Shown: positions 16,274 to 26,005 of the stretch, piece after piece | Numbering within the stretch: position 1 is the first letter of the stretch | How the letters are laid out: each line of letters opens with the position of its first letter | Assembly (NCBI GenBank): GCA_903863295.1 | Contig: CAIPBM010000106.1 | Location: 1-64,000 of the forward strand | Reading direction: 5' to 3' | DNA: 64,000 nt | DNA from: an uncultured Verrucomicrobiota bacterium | GTDB lineage: Bacteria > Verrucomicrobiota > Verrucomicrobiia > Methylacidiphilales > UBA1321 | The notes under the pieces: generated by a model | The model's database searches: none | Told to the model about the DNA's origin: nothing | What the model saw: only the letters and a program-made list of their open reading frames with translations | Position numbers and translations under genes: made by a program

Positions 16274-16415
16274 GAGGGTAAGCTTACCTAGGTGAGCTCT
16301 TGGCGGACTGCGAATCATCCGGTTGGAAGATCTTCGCTCATGGCTTTTCTTGTCAAAATCCCGTGATTCTGGAGAGTGGCCTATCGGAATGGTTTGAACA
16401 TTCCGCAAAACCGTC

Positions 16416-18443
16416 ATGGCATATACGACCCAACCACTCCAGCAAAAGGTGGCGACTCTGCGTCAGGCGGTGTGTCAGCCTTTTATCCTGGCCTTGGTCG
16501 CTCTTTGGATTTTTTTTACCATCCTGGAAACGGTTACGCCCCACTTTTTCCTTCACGATGACAGCGCAAGCCAGTTTCTGGATTCCTTTGTGCATGACTA
16601 CCGGGTGCTGACCGAAACGGGACGACTGGCCGAGGTTAATCTTTACCAATACGGCGGTGAACCGTTCCTGGAACAGGGGCAAACGGCGGTGCTCTATCCT
16701 CCGGTTTATTTCGGGGTTACACTAGCCAAAGCAGGCTCGAGTGACGTGCGCTGGTGTATTGAATGGATCGCGATTGGACATCTCACGGTGGGGATGATGG
16801 GATTCTATTTCTGGCTTCGACAGGGAGGTGTTGCGCCGAGTCTGGCGGCTTGGGGAGGACTGGCGTGGGTATTCAGTCCGTTTATCCTGATCGTGGGCTC
16901 AAGTTGGGTCATGCTTTCGTTTCTGGCGGCGTGGTTGCCCTGGTTGTTCTGGGCCTTTGAGCGCTTGCTGGCGCGGCCAAGTTATCTTTCCGCTTTTGCG
17001 TTGGGGACGTTCATGGGACTTCTTTTTTTACAGGGCTACGTGCAATGGCTGCTATATACGATTCTTTTTCTAAGCCTTTACGCGGTTCTTCGCTTCGTTA
17101 GCGCCAAAGACTTAAAGCGAGGCCCGGTCTTTTATCATCTGGCCATCGCTGCCGTGGTCTTTCTCATTCTGGTTTTACCGTTGCTGCTGCCGATGGCTCA
17201 CGCCACCAATGCCTCCGAGGCGAGGTCCGTTCCCTTGAGCATGGCCCGGGCGCTGATCTATTCGGTACCCAAGACGGACCTGATTCACGCCCTTTTTTTT
17301 CAATTCCGGCCCCACTTGGTTTTTGGAACCTCCTCGGCGATTGTCTACACGCCTGCCTTGCTTTTGTTTCCCCTCATCGGCGCTTGGTTTTTATTGGCGG
17401 GGGAACGGTTTCGGCGGCGACTCTTTCCCTTGCTCCTGCTTTCCATTTTTGCGGTTTTATTTTCCAGTCGCTGGCATGTCCTGCTGACCCTCCTGCCCGT
17501 TTTCGAGCGATTTCGGTGGCCCTTTAAGGTCTTTATCTTCGCCGATTTTTTTCTCCTCTCAAGCTTGGTTCTGACCCTCGCCTCATGGGGGGATCGACCC
17601 ATGCGTTTGCTGGGGCGGCCCAGTCGATGGGCCGAGGCTTGCCTGGCGACGGTGGTCTTTTTGAACCTGCTCGTGGCCTTGACGTGTCATCGCGGCAACA
17701 CCTTTTCCCCCGTCACGTTGCCATCCGTGGAAAATTCTCTTCCCCCCGGTATCGATTTTAATTCCGGGCGTGTGGTGTCCGTGGGAGAAATTCCTTATGC
17801 GGAGACGGGCTATCGGTACATGACCTACTGTTATGGTACGTTTTTTGCCGTTCCCTGTATTGGCGGCTATAATCCGCTGGTGGGCCGGGAACAGCTTCGC
17901 TTTGCCGATGGGATTACGTTCCCGAATCTCTATTCCGGCCCCATTTCGCCGGAGATTCGTCAGCATTTCGCAGCGCATGCGGTTCGCTACTGGATCGTCG
18001 ATCCGGTTTCTTCCCAGGCGGCTGAGGTTTCCAAGCTGCCGGGGTTGAAATTAATTTCCAACGGGGCGGACCGGTTGATTTTCGAAGATACTGCGGCGGA
18101 ACCCCTGGCTTACTCGCCAACCGATCCCTTGACCGCGTACCCGGTCACCTATTCTGGCAATTCGCTGCTGGTGAAAATCGATCGCCCGACGGAAAGCCTG
18201 GAGGTTTCCGTCGGACCGACAGATGGCTGGTGGTATCGACTAGACGCTGGCGCCTGGCAGCGAGCGCCGTATCAGGATGACCGGTTGCAGGTGACGGTGT
18301 CTCCTTCAACGCGCCAATTGGAGGTTTCCTACTTTGATCCTCGTTTTCGCGATGGGCTGACTGGTTCGTCACTGCTGCTTTTGGTTTTGGGGCTCATCCT
18401 GACTTGGGATTTCAAAAAACAGCTCCTTGCGCGTCGGCTTTGA
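16416..18443 (+). CDS. Large multi-pass membrane protein, YfhO/GT-C-like (second copy)
   Basis: 675 residues with an N-terminal membrane segment, FFLHDDS in the first external loop, about eleven further hydrophobic segments up to residue ~410, a soluble external region (about 420-650) and a last membrane segment ending in DFKKQLLARR. The acidic loop, FRWPFK and GGYNP motifs align with the protein at 2279-3970, so the two look paralogous. YfhO-type proteins are implicated in glycosylating cell-wall or lipid-linked polymers; function here is not proven. The monocistronic gene is bounded by a terminator upstream and a convergent gene downstream. Confidence 0.75.
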   Translation: MAYTTQPLQQKVATLRQAVCQPFILALVALWIFFTILETVTPHFFLHDDSASQFLDSFVHDYRVLTETGRLAEVNLYQYGGEPFLEQGQTAVLYPPVYFGVTLAKAGSSDVRWCIEWIAIGHLTVGMMGFYFWLRQGGVAPSLAAWGGLAWVFSPFILIVGSSWVMLSFLAAWLPWLFWAFERLLARPSYLSAFALGTFMGLLFLQGYVQWLLYTILFLSLYAVLRFVSAKDLKRGPVFYHLAIAAVVFLILVLPLLLPMAHATNASEARSVPLSMARALIYSVPKTDLIHALFFQFRPHLVFGTSSAIVYTPALLLFPLIGAWFLLAGERFRRRLFPLLLLSIFAVLFSSRWHVLLTLLPVFERFRWPFKVFIFADFFLLSSLVLTLASWGDRPMRLLGRPSRWAEACLATVVFLNLLVALTCHRGNTFSPVTLPSVENSLPPGIDFNSGRVVSVGEIPYAETGYRYMTYCYGTFFAVPCIGGYNPLVGREQLRFADGITFPNLYSGPISPEIRQHFAAHAVRYWIVDPVSSQAAEVSKLPGLKLISNGADRLIFEDTAAEPLAYSPTDPLTAYPVTYSGNSLLVKIDRPTESLEVSVGPTDGWWYRLDAGAWQRAPYQDDRLQVTVSPSTRQLEVSYFDPRFRDGLTGSSLLLLVLGLILTWDFKKQLLARRL

Positions 18444-18472
18444 GTCGGCCACCACGGAAGTCAGCCAGCTAC

Positions 18473-19372
18473 CTACGATCCGCCGCGCCCTTTGAAAGTC
18501 AGTTCGGCGATGCCGGATTTGTCGAGTTCGCCCAAGCCTTTCTCGATCATCAGGCGATACTGGGCCAGCGTGGCCTCGGCCAGCGGAACGGGCACGCCGA
18601 TGTTCTCGGCGAGGGTAACCGCGATGCCAGAATCCTTCGCGGCGTGAGCGGCGGAAAAATAGCAGTCGTGTTCGCGGTTTTGCATGTCGGCGCCGTCGGT
18701 TTCGAGCACCCGGGAATTGGCACCCGTTTGCGAGAAGATATCCCGCAGCACGCTGAGGTCCAGACCCAGCGCATCGCCAATCGCCAGCCCTTCGGCCAGA
18801 CCAGCGGTGTTGATGTTCATCACCATGTTGACGAGCGCTTTGACCTGCGCGGCACGACCCGTCGCACCGACGTAGCGTCGCGCGGAACTGAGGGCCGCGA
18901 GCAACGGTGCGGCCTGATCGACCACGGCGGAATCTCCGGCGAGGATGAGGTAGAGCGTCCCTTGCCGGGCCTGGGTTATGCTGGAGGCCATGCAGGCTTC
19001 AATCGCGGCGGCCCCGGCATGATGGGCGGCGGCCTCCACGTCAAGGTGCACCTGGGGGGAGACGGTCGCGAAGTTGATGAACGTCCGGCCTTCGGCACCC
19101 ACGAGAAGATTGTCGCCGGGCGTGGTGAAGATATCCCGCATCGCCTTGTCGTCGGTGACGACCGTCAAAATAAAATCGGAAGCCGACGTCACCTCAGCCA
19201 GCTTTTCCGCCGCGCGGCAGTTCAATTCCGCGGCAAGCGCAATGGCTGATTCGCGGCGCACGTCATAGACGGCAGAGACGAGGAATCCCTGGTCGGCCAG
19301 CCGCCGTGCCATGTTGGCTCCCATGCGTCCGACCCCGACCACGCCGATTTTGGTTTTTGATTTATCGCTCAT
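18473..19372 (-). CDS. 3-hydroxyisobutyrate dehydrogenase-family oxidoreductase
   Basis: About 299 residues from ATG at 19372 (a TTG four codons upstream is possible). The N-terminal NAD(P)-binding motif IGVVGVGRMGANMARRL, the central substrate region IEACMASSITQARQGTLYL and the helix QVKALVNMVMNINTAGLAEG with the catalytic lysine define the beta-hydroxyacid dehydrogenase family. The usual second motif DAPVSGG is replaced by EACMASS, so the substrate may differ from 3-hydroxyisobutyrate. Members reduce tartronate semialdehyde, glyoxylate or succinic semialdehyde. No neighbouring pathway gene decides between these. Confidence 0.85.
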   Translation of the reverse strand: MSDKSKTKIGVVGVGRMGANMARRLADQGFLVSAVYDVRRESAIALAAELNCRAAEKLAEVTSASDFILTVVTDDKAMRDIFTTPGDNLLVGAEGRTFINFATVSPQVHLDVEAAAHHAGAAAIEACMASSITQARQGTLYLILAGDSAVVDQAAPLLAALSSARRYVGATGRAAQVKALVNMVMNINTAGLAEGLAIGDALGLDLSVLRDIFSQTGANSRVLETDGADMQNREHDCYFSAAHAAKDSGIAVTLAENIGVPVPLAEATLAQYRLMIEKGLGELDKSGIAELTFKGRGGS

Positions 19373-19827
19373 TTTTGATCTCAAGATATTGAATACTCGA
19401 CGGAATAGGCAGCTTTGCCTCCGGGAAGGAACGAATTTAAGTTAGGCACTTTTCCCCAACCGTTAAAGACCTCCCTACTCCCTACAATCCTCTTTAACAT
19501 GAAGACACGAAATCATGAAATACATGAATAAGAAGACAGGCCCTGACCCGTGTGCTGCGGCATCCGGGCACCAAGTCGCACGGGTCGCCGGGATCAAACG
19601 GGCCCATTCGAAAGGTTCCAGTCCTCAGTTCCTATGGCTTAAGCATTTAGGCATTTTTTTGGAAATTTGACGAAACAGCGGCATTTATGTGGCGTTCGAG
19701 TGTCGAAACGGAAAATCCAAGCCCTGCCGCCAGAATAAGTCGGGCTTGCTCTTGATTCAAAAGCGATGACCTGCAATGACTACTAGACCCGACACTTTGA
19801 TCGAAAGTGTTCACGGTATTCATCCTC
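19373..19827. other. Intergenic region with hairpin
   Basis: No supportable gene. Arms GACCCGTGTG (19545-19554) and CGCACGGGTC (19577-19586) form a 10-bp stem with one wobble pair around 22 bases, not followed by T. Around 19495-19540 is ATGAAGACACGAAATCATGAAATACATG, seen here as short related units and resembling dispersed repeat text. A minus-strand frame ending at 19647 shows a possible helix-turn-helix-like tail but no credible start. Divergent promoters for the flanking genes must lie here. Confidence 0.4.
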
Positions 19828-22065
19828 ATGCCCCTTTCTTCCCATCGCGAATCATTCTGGGTTTCCTTTCGCCGGGAGCTGGCACCGGGAAAACTCTTTC
19901 CCAGCCTGATCACGTCCACCGTGGTCGCGATGATGACGGTGGTGCTGAGTGTCTCGTTCGTGGCGTTGATTTTCGTTGATCCGCTGACTGGATTTGTCGG
20001 GACGGGAACCAGCCTCATGCTGTTGACGGCGGTGATCCTGGGCATCTTCATGACCATTTTCAGTTCCTTTGCCGGGACGATCGCCATTCCCCAGGATCGC
20101 GTTGCACCGATCATTGCGCTGATGGCCTCGCTCATCATCCATGAGATGCAGGGAGCGGATCCCAATGTGATCGGACTCACCGTGCTGGCGGCCATGGCGA
20201 CCAGCACCCTTCTGGTCGGGCTCGTGCTCTTTTTCCTGGGGGCTTACAATTTGGGAAATATCGTCCGGTTCACGCCTTATCCAGTCATCGGTGGATTTTT
20301 GGCGGGATCGGGCTGGCTGTTGCTGACTGGCTCCTTCCGCGTCATCAGCGGTCAGTCATTTTCTTTTTTCAACCTAAAGGCCATGTATTCCTCCGGGGTG
20401 ATCGAGGCCTGGATTCCCTGCGCGATTTTTGGAATCGTAGCTTATCTCGCGGTCCGGTTTTCCCGCCACTTTATCACGTTACCGCTGCTCGTCATGCTGG
20501 CCATGGTGGGCTTTTATATCTGGTTGGCGATCAGCCATCACTCATTTGAAATGGCGCGGCAAAGCGGTTGGATCCTGGGCGCCCCACCCAACGCCGGGCT
20601 GACGGAAATTCATTCATTTCCTTCGTTGATCCACGCGGATTGGGGTGTCATTGCCAACCAATATGGCAGCCTGGTCGCGTTGTTGCTGACCAGTATTGTC
20701 TCCATTCTGCTCAACACTTCCGCGCTGGAGTTGGCGGCGGATGAGGAGATTGACCTGAACAAGGAGCTACGCGCGGCGGGACTGGCCAATCTCTGCGGCG
20801 GCTTCGCCGGGGGCATGGTCGGTTTTCAGTCCCTGAGCCTCTCATCGTTGCCCCTCGGCATGGGGGTCCGGAGTCGCCTGGTCGGACTGATCTCGGCCCT
20901 GGCCTGTCTCTTCTTGCTTTGTTTTGGCACGGGTCTGCTCGGCTACATTCCCAAATTCATCCTCGGGGGTATCCTCTTTTACAATGGAGCCTCCTTTTTG
21001 GTCGAATGGATCTATGATTCCTACTTCCGCTTGATCCGGGAGGATTATCTCTTGGTCGCCCTGATCCTGGTGATCGTGGCTGTTGCCGGCTACCTGCAGG
21101 GTGTGGGCGCCGGTATTCTCATCGCGACGGTCTTATTTGTGCTCAAGTACAGCAGTGTGAACGTCATCAGCAATGTCCTCTCCGGGGACAATCACCGGAG
21201 CACGGTGGATCGATCGCCGGTGGAAGCCCGGTTGCTGGATAATCACGGCGGCCAGATTCACATCCTGCGGCTCAAGGGCTTCATCTTTTTTGGCAGCGCC
21301 AACAATCTTCTCAACACCATCCGGGAGAGATTGACGGACGAGAATCTGCCGCGCCTGGCCTATGTCATTCTCGATTTCCAGCATGTCAGCGGACTCGACA
21401 CGTCTGGGATTGTCAGCATGGCCAAGCTGGCGCGTTTATCGAAGAGGGAAGGTTTCATCGTCATGGCCGCCTCGGTGCCAGTGGACATTCAAAACAGTTT
21501 CCGCAAGGCAGACCTTCTGAGTGATGCACCTGGGTACGTCCGCATTTTCCGCGACCGCGACTACAGCGTGGAGTGGTGTGAGAATGACATTCTCAAAAGG
21601 GAACGGGCCGAGGGTAAGACCGAGATCAAAAGCCTGGCTCAAATCCTGAATGATTTTCATCCCTGGCAGGTGGAGACCAGCTCGCTGCTCAATTACATGG
21701 AGCGGATTGATGTCGATAAAAACTACTACCTTATTCTCCAGGGCGATCCCGCCAGCGAGCTCTTTTTCATCGAGTCAGGCAAGGTCCGGGTCGTGGTGGA
21801 ACTCGACAATGGGCGTACCATCCGCATCCGCACCATGGGCGCGGGGACGGTGGTTGGCGAGATCGGTCTCTACCTGAACCAGCAACGGCTGGCCTCGGTG
21901 GTCACGGAAGAGCCGTGTACGATTTATCGGCTGGGGCGCGAGGCGCTGACCCGGATGGAGCAGGAAAATCCGGCGCTCGCCTCCGCCTTCCATGAATTCA
22001 TGGTGCGCGTCCTGGCGGAACGGGTCACCCAGCAAAACCGGACGATGCGCGCCTTGGTGGAATGA
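19828..22065 (+). CDS. SulP/SLC26 anion transporter with STAS and cyclic-nucleotide-binding domains
   Basis: 745 residues from ATG at 19828 (GTG at 19807 is an alternative). Residues about 25-435 hold ten or more membrane segments of the SulP fold (GTIAIPQDRVAPIIA, NTSALELAADEEIDLNKELRAAGLANLCGGFAGG). A STAS domain spans about 465-575 (VILDFQHVSGLDTSGI). A CAP-like cyclic-nucleotide-binding domain spans about 615-728 (YLILQGDPASELFFIESGKVRVV, GAGTVVGEIGLYL). SulP proteins move sulfate, bicarbonate or organic anions. The added domain suggests ligand-gated transport. It precedes a histidine kinase by 29 bases, so the two are probably co-transcribed. Confidence 0.92.
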   Translation: MPLSSHRESFWVSFRRELAPGKLFPSLITSTVVAMMTVVLSVSFVALIFVDPLTGFVGTGTSLMLLTAVILGIFMTIFSSFAGTIAIPQDRVAPIIALMASLIIHEMQGADPNVIGLTVLAAMATSTLLVGLVLFFLGAYNLGNIVRFTPYPVIGGFLAGSGWLLLTGSFRVISGQSFSFFNLKAMYSSGVIEAWIPCAIFGIVAYLAVRFSRHFITLPLLVMLAMVGFYIWLAISHHSFEMARQSGWILGAPPNAGLTEIHSFPSLIHADWGVIANQYGSLVALLLTSIVSILLNTSALELAADEEIDLNKELRAAGLANLCGGFAGGMVGFQSLSLSSLPLGMGVRSRLVGLISALACLFLLCFGTGLLGYIPKFILGGILFYNGASFLVEWIYDSYFRLIREDYLLVALILVIVAVAGYLQGVGAGILIATVLFVLKYSSVNVISNVLSGDNHRSTVDRSPVEARLLDNHGGQIHILRLKGFIFFGSANNLLNTIRERLTDENLPRLAYVILDFQHVSGLDTSGIVSMAKLARLSKREGFIVMAASVPVDIQNSFRKADLLSDAPGYVRIFRDRDYSVEWCENDILKRERAEGKTEIKSLAQILNDFHPWQVETSSLLNYMERIDVDKNYYLILQGDPASELFFIESGKVRVVVELDNGRTIRIRTMGAGTVVGEIGLYLNQQRLASVVTEEPCTIYRLGREALTRMEQENPALASAFHEFMVRVLAERVTQQNRTMRALVE

Positions 22066-22094
22066 GGGCGTTAGCGTAACCTGCCATCCCTACC

Positions 22095-23279
22095 ATGAAC
22101 ATCAACGCCACCCAGGATGTCACGGTAAACGACCTGCCTTACTTTGCGGTGCAGGTCAGCCACAGCACGGTGGGGGCCGAGGTTGCCCGGCTCTTTGAGC
22201 AGGATCGCTCCCTGCCCGGGATCATTGTCATGGAGCAGGGCCGGTTCCGGGGAATGGTCTCGCGCAACCAGTTTTTTCAGCGTCTGGGACGGCTCTTTGG
22301 CATTGAGGTTTATTCCACGCGGCCGATCACGGCGTTTCTGGATAGCCTCCCGACAACGGCTCTGCAGTTGGCAACAACTACCACGATCCAAAATGCGGCC
22401 ATCTTGTGCCTGGCGCGCCCGGTCGAATATGTTTACGACCCCTTTGTCGTTATCGCGCCGGATCACGCTCCGCGATTGGTCGACTTCCTGGCCCTCATCT
22501 TGAAGCAAACCGAATTGCTGACGGCGGCGCAGATTGAGGCCCACTCCCAGCGTGCCGCCGCCATTTCCGCGAGTAATGCCAAGAGCGAATTCCTGGCGAA
22601 CATGAGCCATGAGCTCCGCACCCCGCTGACCGCCATCATCGGTTACGGGGAGATTTTGATCGAGGACGTGAAGGCCGGGCAGACGGCTGAATCGGTTCGC
22701 CGCCTGGAGGCAATTGTTAAATCGGGCCTGCATCTCCTCGAAATGATCAATGCGGTTCTTGATCTGGCCAAGATTGAGGCAGGAAAGATGGATCTTTTTC
22801 TCACGACGTTTTCACTTCCTGAACTCGTCGCCGAAATCACCAGCATGGCCCAGCCTCTGATCCAGAAAAATGGAAATAGCTTTGAGGTCACCGCAGATCC
22901 GACGATCCGGGAAATGCATAGCGATGAATCGAAGCTGCGGCAGGCACTGATCAATCTGATCGGTAACGCGGCCAAGTTCACCAGCCAGGGGAGAATCGGG
23001 CTCGCGATCCATCAGGAAGAGGATACGGGCGGGAATTGGGTGGTTTTTCAGGTCTCGGATACCGGCATTGGGATGAGTGAAAGCCAGATGACGCGTCTTT
23101 TTGAATCCTTTTACCAGGCCGATTCCTCCATCTCCCGCCGCTACGGGGGCACAGGGCTTGGCTTGAGCCTGACCAAGCAGTTTTGCGAAATGCTGGGCGG
23201 TTATCTCTCGGTCGAGAGTGTTCTCAACCAAGGAACAACTTTTACGATGAAAGTGCCCGTTCGGTCGGTGGAAAGCTAA
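22095..23279 (+). CDS. Histidine kinase with CBS-like N-terminal sensor
   Basis: 394 soluble residues. Residues 1-140 look like a CBS-pair-type module ([22 protein letters not shown], then [18 protein letters not shown]). The HisKA domain has [13 protein letters not shown] with the phospho-accepting His172. The catalytic domain shows LIGNAAKFT (N box), VSDTGIGM (G1), [10 protein letters not shown] (F box) and GGTGLGLSL (G2). No membrane segment or receiver is present, so it probably senses a cytosolic nucleotide or the adjacent transporter. The lone receiver at 23654 is the natural partner. Confidence 0.9.
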   Translation: MNINATQDVTVNDLPYFAVQVSHSTVGAEVARLFEQDRSLPGIIVMEQGRFRGMVSRNQFFQRLGRLFGIEVYSTRPITAFLDSLPTTALQLATTTTIQNAAILCLARPVEYVYDPFVVIAPDHAPRLVDFLALILKQTELLTAAQIEAHSQRAAAISASNAKSEFLANMSHELRTPLTAIIGYGEILIEDVKAGQTAESVRRLEAIVKSGLHLLEMINAVLDLAKIEAGKMDLFLTTFSLPELVAEITSMAQPLIQKNGNSFEVTADPTIREMHSDESKLRQALINLIGNAAKFTSQGRIGLAIHQEEDTGGNWVVFQVSDTGIGMSESQMTRLFESFYQADSSISRRYGGTGLGLSLTKQFCEMLGGYLSVESVLNQGTTFTMKVPVRSVES

Positions 23280-23411
23280 ACGACAGGCGTTTCACCTTTT
23301 TACCATTTCAACCGCAACCGTTGCGTCAATGCTTCGGTGAAGTACATGTCCATAACAGCCGGGATGGGAAGAAGTGATTGCGAAGATGGATTAAAAGACC
23401 ACGATCTGAAT

Positions 23412-23543
23412 ATGCCGACTTTCTTTGGCTATCCGGGCCGCGTCGATACTTTCTCCGGTCCTGATGGCAATAAAATATTCGTGATCAGCTTCGTTTTGAT
23501 CTTAGTGATGGTCTTGGTGCTTACTTGGAAGAATAAAAAATGA
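23412..23543 (+). CDS. Possible 43-residue small membrane protein
   Basis: ATG at 23412 opens a 43-codon frame: a polar N-terminus MPTFFGYPGRVDTFSG, one hydrophobic helix of about 18 residues (IFVISFVLILVMVLVLTW), then a basic end KNKK. That is the layout of a small single-pass protein with cytoplasmic C-terminus. No strong ribosome binding site is visible, and similarity cannot be checked. Its position between a kinase and its likely regulator makes a signalling role possible but unproven. Confidence 0.35.
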   Translation: MPTFFGYPGRVDTFSGPDGNKIFVISFVLILVMVLVLTWKNKK

Positions 23544-23613
23544 CGACTTAAAATCGTCCGTTCACTCTTTGATTCAAAATTTGGATTTATCCATCGATTT
23601 AACTCAGGTAGTT

Positions 23614-23619
23614 TATAAT
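23614..23619 (+). promoter_or_regulatory. Candidate -10 box for the response regulator
   Basis: A perfect TATAAT lies 34 bases upstream of the ATG at 23654, in an AT-rich stretch. The -35 region is poor, so the call rests on the -10 box and its spacing from the gene. Confidence 0.35.
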
Positions 23620-23653
23620 AAGGTTGCGCTCGTCAGGAGCAGATCATCAGACC

Positions 23654-24037
23654 ATGAAACGTATATTATTTGTCGAAGATGATGAGATGAGCCGGGACGT
23701 TATTTCCACACGGCTAACTCGTAGCGGCTATGAAGTTATTCTCGCAGAGGACGGTCATCGGGCGCTCGACCTGGTCGCGGAAGGAACGTTCGATCTCATC
23801 ATTCTTGACATGAGCATGCCTGGACTTTCGGGTTGGGATACCGCCAAGAAATTGAAGACTTCACCCCTCACCGCCAGCATTCCGATCCTGGCGCTTTCCG
23901 CCCACGCGATGAGCGCGGATCGCAAAAAGGCGCTCGATGCCGGATGCAGTGATTTCGACAGCAAGCCGGTCAATCTTCCCCGGCTCACCGGAAAGATAGA
24001 AGCCTTGATCGGCCAACATCCAACGCCAGCGGCCTAG
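23654..24037 (+). CDS. Single-domain response regulator (CheY/DivK-like)
   Basis: 127 residues with only a receiver domain: the acidic pocket VEDDE (Asp9, Asp10), the phosphorylation site Asp52 in [14 protein letters not shown], the switch residue in LALSAHAM near 80 and the conserved Lys in [10 protein letters not shown] near 103. There is no output domain, so it must act through protein contact or in a phosphorelay, plausibly with the kinase at 22095. ATG at 23654 fits the fold. Its TAG stop overlaps the convergent ThuA-like stop in a shared CTAG. Confidence 0.93.
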   Translation: MKRILFVEDDEMSRDVISTRLTRSGYEVILAEDGHRALDLVAEGTFDLIILDMSMPGLSGWDTAKKLKTSPLTASIPILALSAHAMSADRKKALDAGCSDFDSKPVNLPRLTGKIEALIGQHPTPAA

Positions 24038-24819
24038 CGATAACCGGCTTCGCCGGCCTTGTGGAGGCTACCTCCCTGCTGGGTGATTTTTTCCGGCGCT
24101 TGATCGATGGGCACATTCGGGCAGGTGTCGATCCAGGGGCTGCCTTCCGGCCGGGCCCAGTTCACGGCGTTGCGAATCACGAGCTGGACTTCCTTCTGTT
24201 GATAAGTCGGGTAGGTTTCGTGACCGGGCCGGAAATAAAAGATTTTTCCGTTTCCCCGCTTCCAGGTGCAGCCGGAGCGGAAGACCTCGCCTCCCTCAAA
24301 CCAGCTGATGAAAATGGTTTCGTCCGGGGTGGGAATGGCGAAGGGTTCTCCATACATTTCTTCGTTCGGAATTTCAAAATAAGTGCCAAGCCCCTGGGCA
24401 ATGGGGTGGCCCGGCTGGCAAACCCAGAGCCGTTCCTTTTCACCCGCCTCGCGCCAGGTCAGCGAGCAAGTCGTGCCGAGGAGACGCCTGAAAATCTTTG
24501 AATAATGTCCCGAATGCAGCACGATCAGCCCCATGCCCTGAAGCACGCGGGCCTGCACGCGATCGACGATCTTGTCCTCGACGGCGCCATGCGCGCAATG
24601 CCCCCACCAGGTCAACACATCGGTCTGGGCGAGAACCTCCTCCGTGAGCCCGTGTTCGGGCTGATCAAGCGTGGCGGTGCGGACATCAAAGTTTCCCGAC
24701 TCCTTCAAGCCCGCGGCAATTTGCCCGTGCATGCCTTGCGGATAAATTTCCCCGACGAGTGGAATTTTCTTTTCGTGGACGTTTTCGCCCCAGACAGTGA
24801 CTCGGATTTTTTGGCTCAT
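24034..24819 (-). CDS. ThuA-like protein (trehalose-utilisation family)
   Basis: 261 residues starting [18 protein letters not shown], with [12 protein letters not shown] near 75-90, [19 protein letters not shown] near 105 and [13 protein letters not shown] near 205. This is the ThuA/glutamine-amidotransferase-like family often found with Gfo/Idh/MocA dehydrogenases in sugar catabolism. ThuA acts in trehalose or sucrose conversion to 3-keto sugars in rhizobia; the reaction here is unproven. The gene lies 34 bases downstream of the Gfo/Idh/MocA gene on the same strand, so they form an apparent operon. Confidence 0.85.
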   Translation of the reverse strand: MSQKIRVTVWGENVHEKKIPLVGEIYPQGMHGQIAAGLKESGNFDVRTATLDQPEHGLTEEVLAQTDVLTWWGHCAHGAVEDKIVDRVQARVLQGMGLIVLHSGHYSKIFRRLLGTTCSLTWREAGEKERLWVCQPGHPIAQGLGTYFEIPNEEMYGEPFAIPTPDETIFISWFEGGEVFRSGCTWKRGNGKIFYFRPGHETYPTYQQKEVQLVIRNAVNWARPEGSPWIDTCPNVPIDQAPEKITQQGGSLHKAGEAGYR

Positions 24820-24853
24820 GATCTTGGTTAGGGTAGAGATGTGAGAAGAGAGT

Positions 24854-25912
24854 TTAGGTAAAATCAGGGATGAGGACTTCCTGGTTGAGCAGGCTCGATT
24901 GCATGATGGCCTCAAGAATGGCGATGACGTAAATCGTCTGCTCAATGGGTACCGGCGAGGGCTTGTTGTTGCGGATCGCATCCGCAAAAGCGATGATTTC
25001 CTCGGTATGACCCGGTTGACGCATGGCGTGGGGCAGGACTTTCCCGTCAATCAGGGTTCGGTTGCTTACGCTGTGAAAATGGCCGCTCGGCCATTGGATG
25101 GAGGACTTCTTCCCGAGAAGCGTGGCGCTGAAATCTTCCTTCTCCTGGTGCTGCAGCCAACTGGCTTCCAGCGCCATGGTCGAGCCATTGGCGAAGTGAA
25201 TGTAACCGGAGGCAAAGTCTTCCACGCCGAAGAGTGTCCGATCCCATTCACCCCATCCGCCGGGGATATCAAAGCCCTTGGCGAAATTGGTGTGGGCCCG
25301 ACCGGAAACGCGAACCGGGCGGGGAAAATTCATGAACCAGAGCGCCGTGTCGAGCGCATGGACGCCGATGTCCATACAGGGGCCACCCCCGCTGAGTTTC
25401 GGGTCGATGAATCCAGGGCTGGTGGGGAGCCAGTTGCGCCGCGTGGCGTTTACACGTGAATGGTAGACTTCGCCGAGCGCGCCGGTATCGGCCCACGCCT
25501 TGATTGCGACGGAGATATCGGTGAAGCGCTGGTGTTGCGCGGTCATCAGGATCCGGTCGGTCCTACGCAGCGCATCCCGCATCGCGAGGATTTCCTCGGT
25601 TGATACGGCGAGGGGCTTTTCGCAGAGCACATGCTTGCCGGCATCCAGGGCGGCGATGACGGAGGGCGTGTGAACCTTGTTCGGCGTACAGATATCCACA
25701 GCATCGATCTCGTCAAGCTTGAGCAGGTCGCGAAAATCGGTGAAGACGTGAGGGATATTGAAATCGGTCGCGAGGGCGCGGGCTGCTTTCTCGTTGACGT
25801 CGCAGGCGGCGACGATCTCGACGTCAGGAACGGCGAGCCAGCCGGGTTTAAGATGCGCCCCGCGGACAATGCCGCCGGTGCCGATGAGTCCTACCTTGAG
25901 GGTCTTGTTCAT
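24854..25912 (-). CDS. Gfo/Idh/MocA-family oxidoreductase
   Basis: 352 residues. The N-terminal Rossmann motif [12 protein letters not shown] and the family's HVLCEKPLA segment near residue 95 (catalytic-type lysine) are clear, and the C-terminal substrate domain has [18 protein letters not shown] near 175, where the Asp and His of the active site are expected. These NAD(P)-dependent enzymes oxidise sugars or sugar alcohols. It is divergent from the AraC regulator (94-base gap) and upstream of ThuA, suggesting a regulated sugar-oxidation operon. Confidence 0.92.
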   Translation of the reverse strand: MNKTLKVGLIGTGGIVRGAHLKPGWLAVPDVEIVAACDVNEKAARALATDFNIPHVFTDFRDLLKLDEIDAVDICTPNKVHTPSVIAALDAGKHVLCEKPLAVSTEEILAMRDALRRTDRILMTAQHQRFTDISVAIKAWADTGALGEVYHSRVNATRRNWLPTSPGFIDPKLSGGGPCMDIGVHALDTALWFMNFPRPVRVSGRAHTNFAKGFDIPGGWGEWDRTLFGVEDFASGYIHFANGSTMALEASWLQHQEKEDFSATLLGKKSSIQWPSGHFHSVSNRTLIDGKVLPHAMRQPGHTEEIIAFADAIRNNKPSPVPIEQTIYVIAILEAIMQSSLLNQEVLIPDFT

Positions 25913-26005
25913 AATGGGATTGAAAGGCTTAATCTTAAGAAACGGCTCTTAGGCGACAATTCCCTTTACCGGGACAAAAGAAAGAATTATTAGGACTTTT
26001 CCGTT

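Noticed and set aside
19647-19790. Minus-strand tail LLNQEQARLILAAGLGFSVSTLERH resembling a helix-turn-helix fragment
   Set aside because: The open frame upstream is the shadow of the SulP gene, there is no credible start near the fragment, and 35-40 residues are too few to support a gene or named pseudogene.
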